A stretch of DNA of 64,000 bases from an uncultured Christensenellaceae bacterium (GTDB lineage Bacteria; Bacillota; Clostridia; Christensenellales; UBA3700): positions 449,952-513,951 of the forward strand of contig CALWKW010000002.1 of assembly GCA_944381365.1 (NCBI GenBank), read 5' to 3'. Position 1 is the stretch's first letter; every line of letters begins with the position of its first letter. The position numbers and the translations under genes were made by a program. The notes under the pieces are model-generated. The model ran no database searches and was not told where the DNA came from. It worked only from the letters and a program-made list of their open reading frames with translations. This document shows positions 25,545-34,077 of the stretch, piece by piece.

Positions 25545-27596
25545 TTATATCTTCATTGCCACATCCCATGCACTCCAGATAGCCGTCATTATATTACCCA
25601 CTTTGTTGCAATCTCCCACCAAGTTTTTGCTCTTTTGCAAAGGATTGGGCAAATAACCTACGCAAAGTATTACCGTATCGCCTTCTATAGGTATTTCTTT
25701 GCCGTCTTTTGAGAGTGCTATAATGCCGTTGTCATTGATTTCCTTGACTGTTGTGTTGAGATATACAGGGACTTTTTTGAGTTTGAAAAAGTCTCTTAAA
25801 TATGACGAATTGGCAAGACAAATTCCCTTTGCGGCAATCAAATCTTCTTTCATCTCTATGATGACGGGCTGTTTGCCTTGATTATAAAGCTCATAAGCGA
25901 TTTCACAACCCGTAAGGCTTCCGCCGATAATTATTACTTTGTCTCCCGCTTTGCTTCTGTCATTGAGATATGCTACCGCATCGATGGCTTTTTCTCCGCC
26001 TTTTATGTTGAGTTTTCTCGATACGGCACCTGTTGCGACAACAACTTCGTCTGCATCAAGCGAAGAGATATCCTTGACTTCTGTGTTGAGTTTTATTTCC
26101 ACGCCGAGATCTTTCATCTGTTTTTTGTACCATTCGATAAGCTCTCTGTCCTTTTCCTTAAACTCAAAAGATGCCGCAGGTATGAATATTCCGCCCAATT
26201 CGTTTGACTTCTCATAAAGGCTTACTTTGTGTCCTCTCATCGAAAGTACTCTCGCTGTTTCCATACCGCCTATACCGCCGCCTATTACGGCAACATGCTT
26301 GGGCTTTGAAGTCTTTTCAATATAATATTTTTTGGAATTCATAGAAGGAGGATATACCGCACATCTGCACATGCCCTTTGTGTCGGCAAGCGATTGAGTG
26401 TTTGGCACTCCCTCATATTTTGCAAGATTGAAACAGCCGTTGTGACAACATATACAAGGTCTTATGTCGTCAGTCTTGTCTTCCATAAGTTTTGTTATCC
26501 ACTCGGGATCGGCAAGAAATTGACGAGCCACGCCCATTGCGTCTATCTTGCCCTCTTTGATTTTCTTTGCCGAATAATCAGGCTCGTTTCTACCTGCAAC
26601 GACTACGGGTATAGATACGGCTTTCTTGACCTCTTCGGCTTCCTTATAGTTGCAATTCAAAGGCATATACATCGGCGGATGCGACCAATACCAAGCGTCA
26701 TAGGTGCCATTGTCGCAGTTGAGCATATCATAGCCCGCGTCCTGCAAATACTTTGCCGCCTTTATACCTTCTTGAAGGTCTCTGCCTGCTTCATCATAAT
26801 CATCGCCCTCGCAAGGCAATGCTCCCGACCTGAATCCTTTTGTCTTGGATACTACTGAATATCTCAAGGATACGGGATAATTTTCGCCACAAGCATTTTT
26901 GATAGACTTTAGAATTTCCACGGCAAAGCGATAACGGTTTTCAAAACTTCCGCCGTATTCGTCAGTACGCTTGTTGACATATTTCAAAGTGAATTGGTCA
27001 AGCAAATATCCCTCGTGTACGGCATGCACCTCGACACCGTCAACACCTGCATCCTTGCACAATTTCGCCACTTTGCCGAATGCATCGATTATATCCTGAA
27101 TTTCCTTTTTGGTCATAGCTCGGCTGGGGACTTTATCCGACCAGCGATTGGGACAAGGCGAAGGAGCCATCGTAAGTCTTTCGACATTTATGACAGGCTT
27201 TAGCATAACTCTCATGAGTTTATTTGTATATACCATTTCCGTAAGGTCGCTTACCGCAAACGAACGGCCGAATCCCGCCGTAATCTGCACAAAAAGTTTT
27301 GCACCCGTCTTGTGAATTTCCTGCATAAATTCTTTGAGTTTTTTGAATTTGCTTTGTCCTTGATAGAGCCACTTATTGCCCACAAGATCTCTTACGGGAG
27401 CAATACCCGGCAGAATAAGTCCGCAGTTATTTTTTGCTACATTAAGAATGAGTTTTGCCGCCTCTTCATCCCAATGGTTTGGCTCGGCAAAGCCGAAAAG
27501 ACAAGTGCCGCCCATCGAACACATCACGATACGGTTTTTGATTTCCAAATCCCTGATTTTCCAAGGCGTAAACAATGCTTCGTATTTTTTTTGCAT
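25545..27596 (-). CDS. NADH:flavin oxidoreductase, 2,4-dienoyl-CoA reductase/BaiH-like family
   Basis: 683 residues with the three-part layout of the trimethylamine dehydrogenase/FadH family. An OYE-type FMN barrel (about 1-365) includes KLCKDAGVDGVEVHAVHEGY. A 4Fe-4S cysteine cluster (CICCHNGC, then MCRCAVYP) follows. FAD- and NAD-binding folds carry VAVIGGGIGGMETARVL and VIIIGGSLTGCEIAYEL. The family reduces activated carbon-carbon double bonds; bile-acid, cinnamate and enoyl-CoA substrates are known. Nothing in the neighbourhood fixes the substrate. GGAGG precedes the ATG, and the gene has its own promoter and terminator. Confidence 0.9.
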   Translation of the reverse strand: MQKKYEALFTPWKIRDLEIKNRIVMCSMGGTCLFGFAEPNHWDEEAAKLILNVAKNNCGLILPGIAPVRDLVGNKWLYQGQSKFKKLKEFMQEIHKTGAKLFVQITAGFGRSFAVSDLTEMVYTNKLMRVMLKPVINVERLTMAPSPCPNRWSDKVPSRAMTKKEIQDIIDAFGKVAKLCKDAGVDGVEVHAVHEGYLLDQFTLKYVNKRTDEYGGSFENRYRFAVEILKSIKNACGENYPVSLRYSVVSKTKGFRSGALPCEGDDYDEAGRDLQEGIKAAKYLQDAGYDMLNCDNGTYDAWYWSHPPMYMPLNCNYKEAEEVKKAVSIPVVVAGRNEPDYSAKKIKEGKIDAMGVARQFLADPEWITKLMEDKTDDIRPCICCHNGCFNLAKYEGVPNTQSLADTKGMCRCAVYPPSMNSKKYYIEKTSKPKHVAVIGGGIGGMETARVLSMRGHKVSLYEKSNELGGIFIPAASFEFKEKDRELIEWYKKQMKDLGVEIKLNTEVKDISSLDADEVVVATGAVSRKLNIKGGEKAIDAVAYLNDRSKAGDKVIIIGGSLTGCEIAYELYNQGKQPVIIEMKEDLIAAKGICLANSSYLRDFFKLKKVPVYLNTTVKEINDNGIIALSKDGKEIPIEGDTVILCVGYLPNPLQKSKNLVGDCNKVGNIMTAIWSAWDVAMKI

Positions 27597-27624
27597 ATAA
27601 TCCTCCCGTATGTTTATTGCTTAT

Positions 27625-27653
27625 ATTTTAACAAACTTTAAAATATTTTTCAA
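27625..27653 (-). promoter_or_regulatory. promoter of the OYE-family reductase gene
   Basis: Minus-strand TTGAAA (27653-27648), a 17-base spacer and TAAAAT (27630-27625), 29 bases before the ATG. Confidence 0.65.
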
Positions 27654-27714
27654 TACCCAAATTTTGTTATTATCGTTTTATAGTTGAATTTATATGACGT
27701 TTTTTATTTTATCA

Positions 27715-27745
27715 AAAAATACCATATCCATAGACACGGTATTTT
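27715..27745 (-). terminator. probable terminator after the STAND NTPase gene
   Basis: AAATACC pairs with GGTATTT across an 11-14 base loop, followed on the minus strand by a T-rich run. It is weaker than the other terminators listed. Confidence 0.5.
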
Positions 27746-27802
27746 CAGTCGGTATTGTTTGCCAATACAAAGCATTTTTTGCAAAATTTTATAAACTTAT
27801 CA

Positions 27803-30800
27803 TTACTCTGCCAAAGGCATTTTTTTCAGATATTCTTTTATTATTTTTGAAAGATTTACGTTCTCTTTTTTATCGTTTTCCAACGAATTGTATAAAGCTA
27901 TAGCTTTTTCTTTATATTCTTTTGCCTTTTCTATGTCAAAAGGATAATAACAATATGCTACGCTCATAAGATAATCAAGATAAGTTTCTTCATCGTTATA
28001 ATCGTATTCTGCTTTGAATTTTTTTATTAATTTTTCTGTATCCTCTATTGTTGACATAAAATATTCGCTGTCATTCAGCTTGTCAACGGATATTATTTTG
28101 AGCATACAGTTGATAGCCGTCACCATATCTGGTATATAAAATTTGATATTTTTCTCAAGGCATGTTTTGTATCCGTCTATGGCTTGTACTATGGCTTCAA
28201 AAGCTTTTTGATTTTGATTAGTATCACGATAATAATAATGCCAACAAAGTCTGCCGAATGCCATGGTTCTTGTCTTATAATCCGACTCTTCGAATTTTTG
28301 TATATCTTTGAATACTCTCGAAAGAATACTCTGCTGCTCGTTATACTTTTTGGCATAATTTGCGGTATTTGCAAGACATATATATTCAAAGAGCATTGTG
28401 AGTTCTGTAAACAGATTTCCTTTGTTTGCAATATCATGCTTGATATCCATAGATTCTGAATAAACATTGTATGCTTCTTCAAATTCATTTTTTCTTATTT
28501 TGAGAGTAGCATAATATGAAAGCAATTCGGTATATTCATAAAGCTCTTCATATCCGCATTTGTCAAGATTGGGCTTATAGATATCTATTGACTTATGAAA
28601 ATAATAGTCGCTTTGCGACAATCTGCCCACTATCATATCGTCTAATCCGCAAGATATATAGAGTTTTCCAAGCTTCAACAACTGTGAAATATCCAATTTT
28701 AATCCGTAATTGAAAAACGCATCGATATTTTTGATGATATCGACTTCGTTCAAAACCTCGTGATAATTTCTTGTCCATCCGAGTTTTACGGGCAATCTCA
28801 ATACGGCATCGAGCAAGCTTTCGACCATAAGAGGATTTTTCTCAGACATATATCCTATTACAGAATTTATACAACAAAAATATATTCTGTCGTCATTGTC
28901 AGTGGCAAAAGAGAATTTGTCATTTGAAACATCTATGATTTTATTTGCCAATCTGCTTGCACAATCTCTTATCTCTTCGGCAAAAACCTTTTTTATTACT
29001 TTTTCAAGCTCAAGATGAGCAATTTTGAATTGCGTACCCTCATTGCTTCTTATGGTACCCAAAAACAACTTCATGGAATTAATAAAGCCGAGATATGCAA
29101 AATTCACATTATTGTTTTCAGAAATTACTCCTAATTCCTTGAGAGTAAGAGGTCTGTCTGCCATTGCAAGACAACACAATACATTTATGAATTTCTGATA
29201 ATATTTTGAGCCGTAATAACTTTTGATATTTTTAAAATAATTTTCATAGATATTGTTGTCTATTGCAAGCTCTTCGACTTTCAGCTCTGATATGTTTTTG
29301 TTTATAAGGCTGTTTACTTTCAAAGAAAGCAATTCTTTTATAAGATTGAGATTGAGAATAGTCTTTCTGTCTATACTCTCAAAAATCTCATCGGTTTTGC
29401 TGTAATCCACATTAAAACAGACATTATTGCGTTTGCACATCAAAATTATTTTTTTGATGATGTACAAGTCAAAATATTTTTTGACAAAGTTTCTGTAATT
29501 CTCATTATCTTTGTTGTAGAGAATTATATCTCCTTTAAATGTCTGAACATAGTTTTTGCAAAACATCGAAAGGCTGTCTTCTTTATCGTCCGTACGACAT
29601 GTCACCATTATGTATATGCCGTCATCGAGATCTTCTTCGGAGGGTATAAAGTCAGTGATATTTTTACCTTTCTGAACATTTATTTCGTCTATGCCGTCAA
29701 ATATAAACAATAATTTTTTGTCATAATAACATTTTTGTTTGTATGTATTAAGAAATTTTGCAAATTCTTTTGCGGGATTTTCTGCATTTATATCCAATCT
29801 CAACGTATTGTTTGCAAGAGTATTGCCTTTGGATATCTTTCTCATCTGATCTTCTACGCAAATGGAAAAATCGTCTATTCTGGAATTGTAAGTAGAGTTG
29901 ATATAAAAAGTCTTTACCGCTACTTCGTCCAAATAAATTTTGTCAATGGAAAAAGGGTCGAGACCTCTTACAAAAAAGCTCTTTCCCATGCCTCTTTCCA
30001 TTCTCAACATAAACACCGATTTTTCTTTTTCGAGCTGTCTGTTCAAATCATTCAAAAGATATTCTGGCTCAAGATACTCTCCCGAAGATAAAAATTCTTC
30101 GCAAAGATTTCTCTCCTCTACACTGTAATTATCCAGACTGCCTGTTTTGTCGGTATTTATTATGTTGTTTTCAATAAACAAATTGTTCAACTCATTTATC
30201 GTCACGGATTGTTTTTGACTTCTGACATATTCGATTACATCGGTCTTTTGCTGTTTTTGAAGATATCTGTCAAAAAGATATATGCCTCTGTTGCGAAGAC
30301 TGAAAAAAGGATAAAGAGGTATAAATTCTTCCCCTACCTTCAGACAAAGTCTTCCGTTTGGTTGGCTCGATGCATCCTTTACAAGCTCGTGACCTTCCTC
30401 ATATACAAAAGCTACTTTTGTAAACAAGCTGTTGTTTTTGACAAAAAAATCAGTGAGTTCTTTAAGTTTTTGTGCCATATCATTATACAACTCAATGTCG
30501 TCAATAAGTTTTGTGGCACCGTGTGCAATCGTATTATTTCGCCAAAATACGATATCCCCAGTTTTGTTTGAATTAGCAAATTTTTTCGTGGCCGAAAGAA
30601 TGTCTGTAATTTCCTTGGGAAAATCTCCGTACTCTGCCGCAACTTCATTGCTCAAATTAAGAAGATATCTCCAATCTCCCAAAGAGAGAGGCTTTGACAT
30701 CATATAATACAACAATTCTTTTGCCTTAAAAGATTGCTCCCTTTTTATTATCATCGCTCCTACCACAAGCACAGGCATTCTTATCACTATTTCATATAAA

Positions 30801-31030
30801 TCTTTTATCTGAAATATAATTCCGTACACCTGCTTATTGTCGATAAGCTCGCCTATAAGTTTGTACTCGGCGGCAATTATAGGATTGATATTTTTTACCG
30901 CTTGGTCATTATAATATTTATCTGTGAGTTTCAACAACTCGTTCCATTCTTTATCGCACAAAGGACAAACGAATTTTTTGTTGATAATTTCCAATTCTTC
31001 ATCACAACGGGGACATACTAATCTTTCCAT
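27803..31030 (-). CDS. multidomain STAND/NACHT-like NTPase with zinc ribbon, HEPN-like motif and helical repeats
   Basis: 1075 residues. A zinc ribbon opens the protein (Cys6, Cys9, Cys22, Cys25). A helical domain follows with WRNNTIAHG; Arg164 to His170 fits the Rx4-6H motif of HEPN ribonucleases, with Asn after the Arg as usual. The P-loop is MERGMGKSF (Lys350, Ser351), Walker B is LLFIFDGIDEI (Asp445, Asp448, Glu449), the DGxDE form of STAND ATPases, and MVTCRTDD resembles the sensor segment of NACHT proteins. From about 760 to the end are TPR-like helical repeats. This matches sensors that bind a ligand on repeats and activate an effector. It overlaps the partner gene by 13 bases. AGGAG precedes the ATG. 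Role in antiphage defence is inferred. Confidence 0.75.
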   Translation of the reverse strand: MERLVCPRCDEELEIINKKFVCPLCDKEWNELLKLTDKYYNDQAVKNINPIIAAEYKLIGELIDNKQVYGIIFQIKDLYEIVIRMPVLVVGAMIIKREQSFKAKELLYYMMSKPLSLGDWRYLLNLSNEVAAEYGDFPKEITDILSATKKFANSNKTGDIVFWRNNTIAHGATKLIDDIELYNDMAQKLKELTDFFVKNNSLFTKVAFVYEEGHELVKDASSQPNGRLCLKVGEEFIPLYPFFSLRNRGIYLFDRYLQKQQKTDVIEYVRSQKQSVTINELNNLFIENNIINTDKTGSLDNYSVEERNLCEEFLSSGEYLEPEYLLNDLNRQLEKEKSVFMLRMERGMGKSFFVRGLDPFSIDKIYLDEVAVKTFYINSTYNSRIDDFSICVEDQMRKISKGNTLANNTLRLDINAENPAKEFAKFLNTYKQKCYYDKKLLFIFDGIDEINVQKGKNITDFIPSEEDLDDGIYIMVTCRTDDKEDSLSMFCKNYVQTFKGDIILYNKDNENYRNFVKKYFDLYIIKKIILMCKRNNVCFNVDYSKTDEIFESIDRKTILNLNLIKELLSLKVNSLINKNISELKVEELAIDNNIYENYFKNIKSYYGSKYYQKFINVLCCLAMADRPLTLKELGVISENNNVNFAYLGFINSMKLFLGTIRSNEGTQFKIAHLELEKVIKKVFAEEIRDCASRLANKIIDVSNDKFSFATDNDDRIYFCCINSVIGYMSEKNPLMVESLLDAVLRLPVKLGWTRNYHEVLNEVDIIKNIDAFFNYGLKLDISQLLKLGKLYISCGLDDMIVGRLSQSDYYFHKSIDIYKPNLDKCGYEELYEYTELLSYYATLKIRKNEFEEAYNVYSESMDIKHDIANKGNLFTELTMLFEYICLANTANYAKKYNEQQSILSRVFKDIQKFEESDYKTRTMAFGRLCWHYYYRDTNQNQKAFEAIVQAIDGYKTCLEKNIKFYIPDMVTAINCMLKIISVDKLNDSEYFMSTIEDTEKLIKKFKAEYDYNDEETYLDYLMSVAYCYYPFDIEKAKEYKEKAIALYNSLENDKKENVNLSKIIKEYLKKMPLAE

Positions 31031-32469
31031 TTTTCTTCTCCTGACATTTTAGAGCTTTTTGCAAGCAACTTATTTATTTCTTTTATTCTGGATACATTTT
31101 TATCAATATTGAATATCGAAGGAATGATAAGACAACATACCAAAAGTATAAAGAAAATAATGATATTTGCCACTATGCCGACTTTGACATTTATATTCTC
31201 TATGAATTTGAGTGCCGTATCGTATAATGACGCAAAAGTGAGCACCGAAGTAAGGAATATCAACAAAGTATTTCTCATAATCTGTTTTTTTTCTTTTTTC
31301 AGAGAATCCAACTGATTTTTCTTTGTCAATATACCGTCTATAATCTTTATCATAAGCTCGATTTTTGAATCCAAGTACTTTTCCAGCTTATCAATTCCCA
31401 TTACATCGATGAGACATTCATAATACTTATTGATTTGTGTGACTGACGAAGGCTGAGAAAACATGTTTTTGTATTTAAAAACAAGACAAATATCCTTTTG
31501 CTCGTTGAGATAATCAAGCTGCTTTTCAAGTCCTTCATAATCCGTATTGATTCTGTCCGTAATGCTCAATTCGTCCAGATATTTTTGCATAGAGTACTTT
31601 TGATTGACGGCGAGCACGAAAAGAAGATAATAAATAGTCGAAATTTTGTTTATGAAGTTGGTGGTCATAAACTCATTTGTCTTTTCGTCATCTGTCTTTG
31701 AGGTAATATTTACTGCGACATTGGAAGAAAAATACCATTTAGAGTTTTCAAAAGGGGCATAACTTTTTATGTTTTCCCTATTGACTTTATAAGTATCTTT
31801 ATAATTCAATGCGAGATTTTTTGCTATATTTTCTATGGATTCAGCATCTTTATCGACAAAATAATGAGCATAAATCATAGGTCTGTTTTCTGAATAATGA
31901 AAACCTTTGCTGTTGTCAAAATCGGTAGCTTCTTCTATGTTTTTAGTAAGATTTTTTACCAGATCCAACAATAAGACTTCTTTTTTCTCTACCGTGTCTT
32001 TGTCTTTTTTTTCTTCAAACTTTATTATATTTTCACTTGATTTTACTTCGCTTATGAAATAGTTGAATTGTGCGAGTTTGTCAAAAGATACATTTTTAGG
32101 TTGGATTTCAAAAACAAGATATCCTACTCCTGTATCAAAAAAATGAAACATTACATCGTCAATAAAAAAATCATACTCTTCTTTTGTGCGAGTAAACAAT
32201 TTGACTTTGTCTTCTTTTCTTCTGGGCAATCCGAAAAAACTTCTGCTGTTGTCTGTCAATCTGTATGTATGGCAAATCTGAGTGCTTGTCCCAGAACGCA
32301 TAGTATTCTGAACTGCTCTTCGCAGCTCTTCCGTCACGATATCAATCTCTTCAAAACACAAAACTTCTTTTTGTTTTGATGTATATCGTGTCATAGTTGT
32401 GATTTTGTCAAAATTTTTGAAAGTAAATGGAAAAATTATCCTTAAATCCGCCAAAGAAACATCACTCAT
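31018..32469 (-). CDS. uncharacterised protein with C-terminal coiled coil and two TM helices
   Basis: About 483 residues from the ATG at 32469, which has AAGGG at good distance. The first ~370 residues are soluble, with no family that I recognise; they contain FFDTGVGYLVFEIQPKN and a Lys/Glu-rich insert near 160. A helical stretch (IELMIKIIDGILTKKNQLDS) leads to two membrane helices near the end (about 405-425 and 430-455), followed by a charged tail. This layout resembles CorA-type proteins, but there is no GMN motif. Paired with the STAND NTPase by overlap, it may be a membrane-acting effector or a sensor. It is the first gene from a perfect consensus promoter. Confidence 0.65.
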   Translation of the reverse strand: MSDVSLADLRIIFPFTFKNFDKITTMTRYTSKQKEVLCFEEIDIVTEELRRAVQNTMRSGTSTQICHTYRLTDNSRSFFGLPRRKEDKVKLFTRTKEEYDFFIDDVMFHFFDTGVGYLVFEIQPKNVSFDKLAQFNYFISEVKSSENIIKFEEKKDKDTVEKKEVLLLDLVKNLTKNIEEATDFDNSKGFHYSENRPMIYAHYFVDKDAESIENIAKNLALNYKDTYKVNRENIKSYAPFENSKWYFSSNVAVNITSKTDDEKTNEFMTTNFINKISTIYYLLFVLAVNQKYSMQKYLDELSITDRINTDYEGLEKQLDYLNEQKDICLVFKYKNMFSQPSSVTQINKYYECLIDVMGIDKLEKYLDSKIELMIKIIDGILTKKNQLDSLKKEKKQIMRNTLLIFLTSVLTFASLYDTALKFIENINVKVGIVANIIIFFILLVCCLIIPSIFNIDKNVSRIKEINKLLAKSSKMSGEEKWKD

Positions 32470-32539
32470 ATCTTTTCCCTTCTGTACCTTATCAATCAAT
32501 GTGTATAGTCCGACATTCAGAAGATAAAACTTCTATTAA

Positions 32540-32568
32540 TATTATAATATTAACCGTGATATTTGTCA
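32540..32568 (-). promoter_or_regulatory. strong promoter of the STAND module
   Basis: Minus-strand TTGACA (32568-32563), a 17-base spacer and TATAAT (32545-32540). TAATATTATAATATTA, an AT palindrome, covers the -10. A small hairpin (AGAAG/CTTCT, 32518-32533) follows in the leader. Confidence 0.75.
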
Positions 32569-32590
32569 ATCCGAAGCAAGATAATAATGA

Positions 32591-33991
32591 CTATTTATTT
32601 AAAAAAATATAATTCATAAACTTATCGCCAAAGCTTTGACATTGAGTAAGGTCTAAATATCTAGAATTTTTTATGATATATTCGGCTTTTTCTTTATTAA
32701 ACGGATAAATTACACAGCCCTTAAGAGAGGCATTTCCCACACACTTGCATTTTTGAGAAAACGCCTTGTCTATGAGTCCGCTCGCTACGGCGTTGTCGAT
32801 ATCTATAAAATCAGAAAACCCGCCCGCAAGATAGAGTGTATCTATATCGTCCAACGATATGCCTTTCTCTTCCATAAGCAGTGCCACGCCTGAGCGTATG
32901 GCAGATTTTGCAAGCTGAAATTGTCTTATGTCTTCTCTTTTGAGCACGATGTCTTTTGATATGCAAAAATCTTCTTGCATATATCCCGTATAATCGATTA
33001 TGCCGTTTTTATAAAGCTCGGCAATTATGTCGATAAGTCCCGTACCGCAAATGCCTTTGGCTTCTTTGCCTATAAACTTTATTTTGTCGGGATATTCAAA
33101 ATGCGTTATTGCTCCCTCTCTTGCCGTCATTCCGCACGATATTCCCGCTCCCTCGAAGCAAGGTCCTGCCGAAGTAGCGGTGACAAGATATTCTCTTTTG
33201 TCAAAAAGCACTACTTCCGCATTAGTGCCCATATCTATAAAAAGATTGTATTTTCCTTGTTGAGGATTTGATAGAGTGAGAAGTCCCGCCGTAATATCGC
33301 TGCCTACAAAAGAAGAAATGTTTGGCAAAGTGGTGACAAGGCAATCTGTGTCTATCCCCTTATCTTTTGCACAAAAGGTCTTGGATTCAAGAAAAGTCGG
33401 TGTGTAGGGAGCAAATCCCATACCCGAGCAATCCTCTCCTGTGAATGTGTGAAGCATAGTAGTGTTTCCGCTGACATAGATATGCTCTAAAAAAGTGTTT
33501 TTGTCCACAAATTCTGAGATGTTTTTGTCTATCGCATTTATCAAAACTTTTTTTAAATCCCCAATGCCGTTTTTGATGCAATATTCGATTCTGCTCATCA
33601 CATCGCTGCCGAAAACTTTTTGAGGATTGACAAAACTCTTTTTTCTTACAATCTTTTTTGTCGTGCTGTCAACGAGTGCGAATGCTATCGTTGTGCTTCC
33701 TATATCTATTGCAAGATAGGCTTTTTCTACCTTATAATTACCCTCAAAATTGTCATTTGTGACAATATCATCATCTCTAGGGATAACAACATTGATATCG
33801 CTTATTACGAGATATTTGCACGCAAGCACTTCTTTATCGTCAACGATGAGTTTGCATTTTTTGCAAATGCCTTTTCCCCCGCAAGGCATAGAAAAATCAT
33901 AGCCAAAGGATTTGAGCACTTCGCCCAAGTTCTGACCTTTGTCTGCCCACAAAATATCATTGTTTATGGTGATTTTGCATTTGCCTGTCAT
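32591..33991 (-). CDS. RACE-type corrinoid protein reductive activator (2Fe-2S ferredoxin + ASKHA, DUF4445)
   Basis: 466 residues. Residues 1-80 are a plant-type ferredoxin domain with the cluster motif CGGKGICKKC plus a later Cys (VLACKYLV). An ASKHA-like domain follows, with LAIDIGSTTIAFALVD, YVSGNTTMLH, LFIDMGTNAEVVL and YLAGGFSDFID. Such RACE proteins use ATP to reduce Co(II) corrinoids back to Co(I) in methyltransferases such as those for O-demethylation or methylamines. At 466 residues it is shorter than typical forms (about 530-640). No corrinoid protein or methyltransferase is in the window. The ribosome site is weak. Confidence 0.85.
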   Translation of the reverse strand: MTGKCKITINNDILWADKGQNLGEVLKSFGYDFSMPCGGKGICKKCKLIVDDKEVLACKYLVISDINVVIPRDDDIVTNDNFEGNYKVEKAYLAIDIGSTTIAFALVDSTTKKIVRKKSFVNPQKVFGSDVMSRIEYCIKNGIGDLKKVLINAIDKNISEFVDKNTFLEHIYVSGNTTMLHTFTGEDCSGMGFAPYTPTFLESKTFCAKDKGIDTDCLVTTLPNISSFVGSDITAGLLTLSNPQQGKYNLFIDMGTNAEVVLFDKREYLVTATSAGPCFEGAGISCGMTAREGAITHFEYPDKIKFIGKEAKGICGTGLIDIIAELYKNGIIDYTGYMQEDFCISKDIVLKREDIRQFQLAKSAIRSGVALLMEEKGISLDDIDTLYLAGGFSDFIDIDNAVASGLIDKAFSQKCKCVGNASLKGCVIYPFNKEKAEYIIKNSRYLDLTQCQSFGDKFMNYIFLNK

Positions 33992-34077
33992 TTTTCTCTT
34001 CTATTTAAAGTGCGATAACACTATAAAATCAAATTGCTTTGATTTGTTTTATTTATATTTCAGTATTTTTCTCTTTC

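Noticed and set aside
32591..33991. RACE protein considered as part of the STAND module
   Set aside because: The STAND module has its own perfect promoter right after the RACE stop, and the family role is metabolic.
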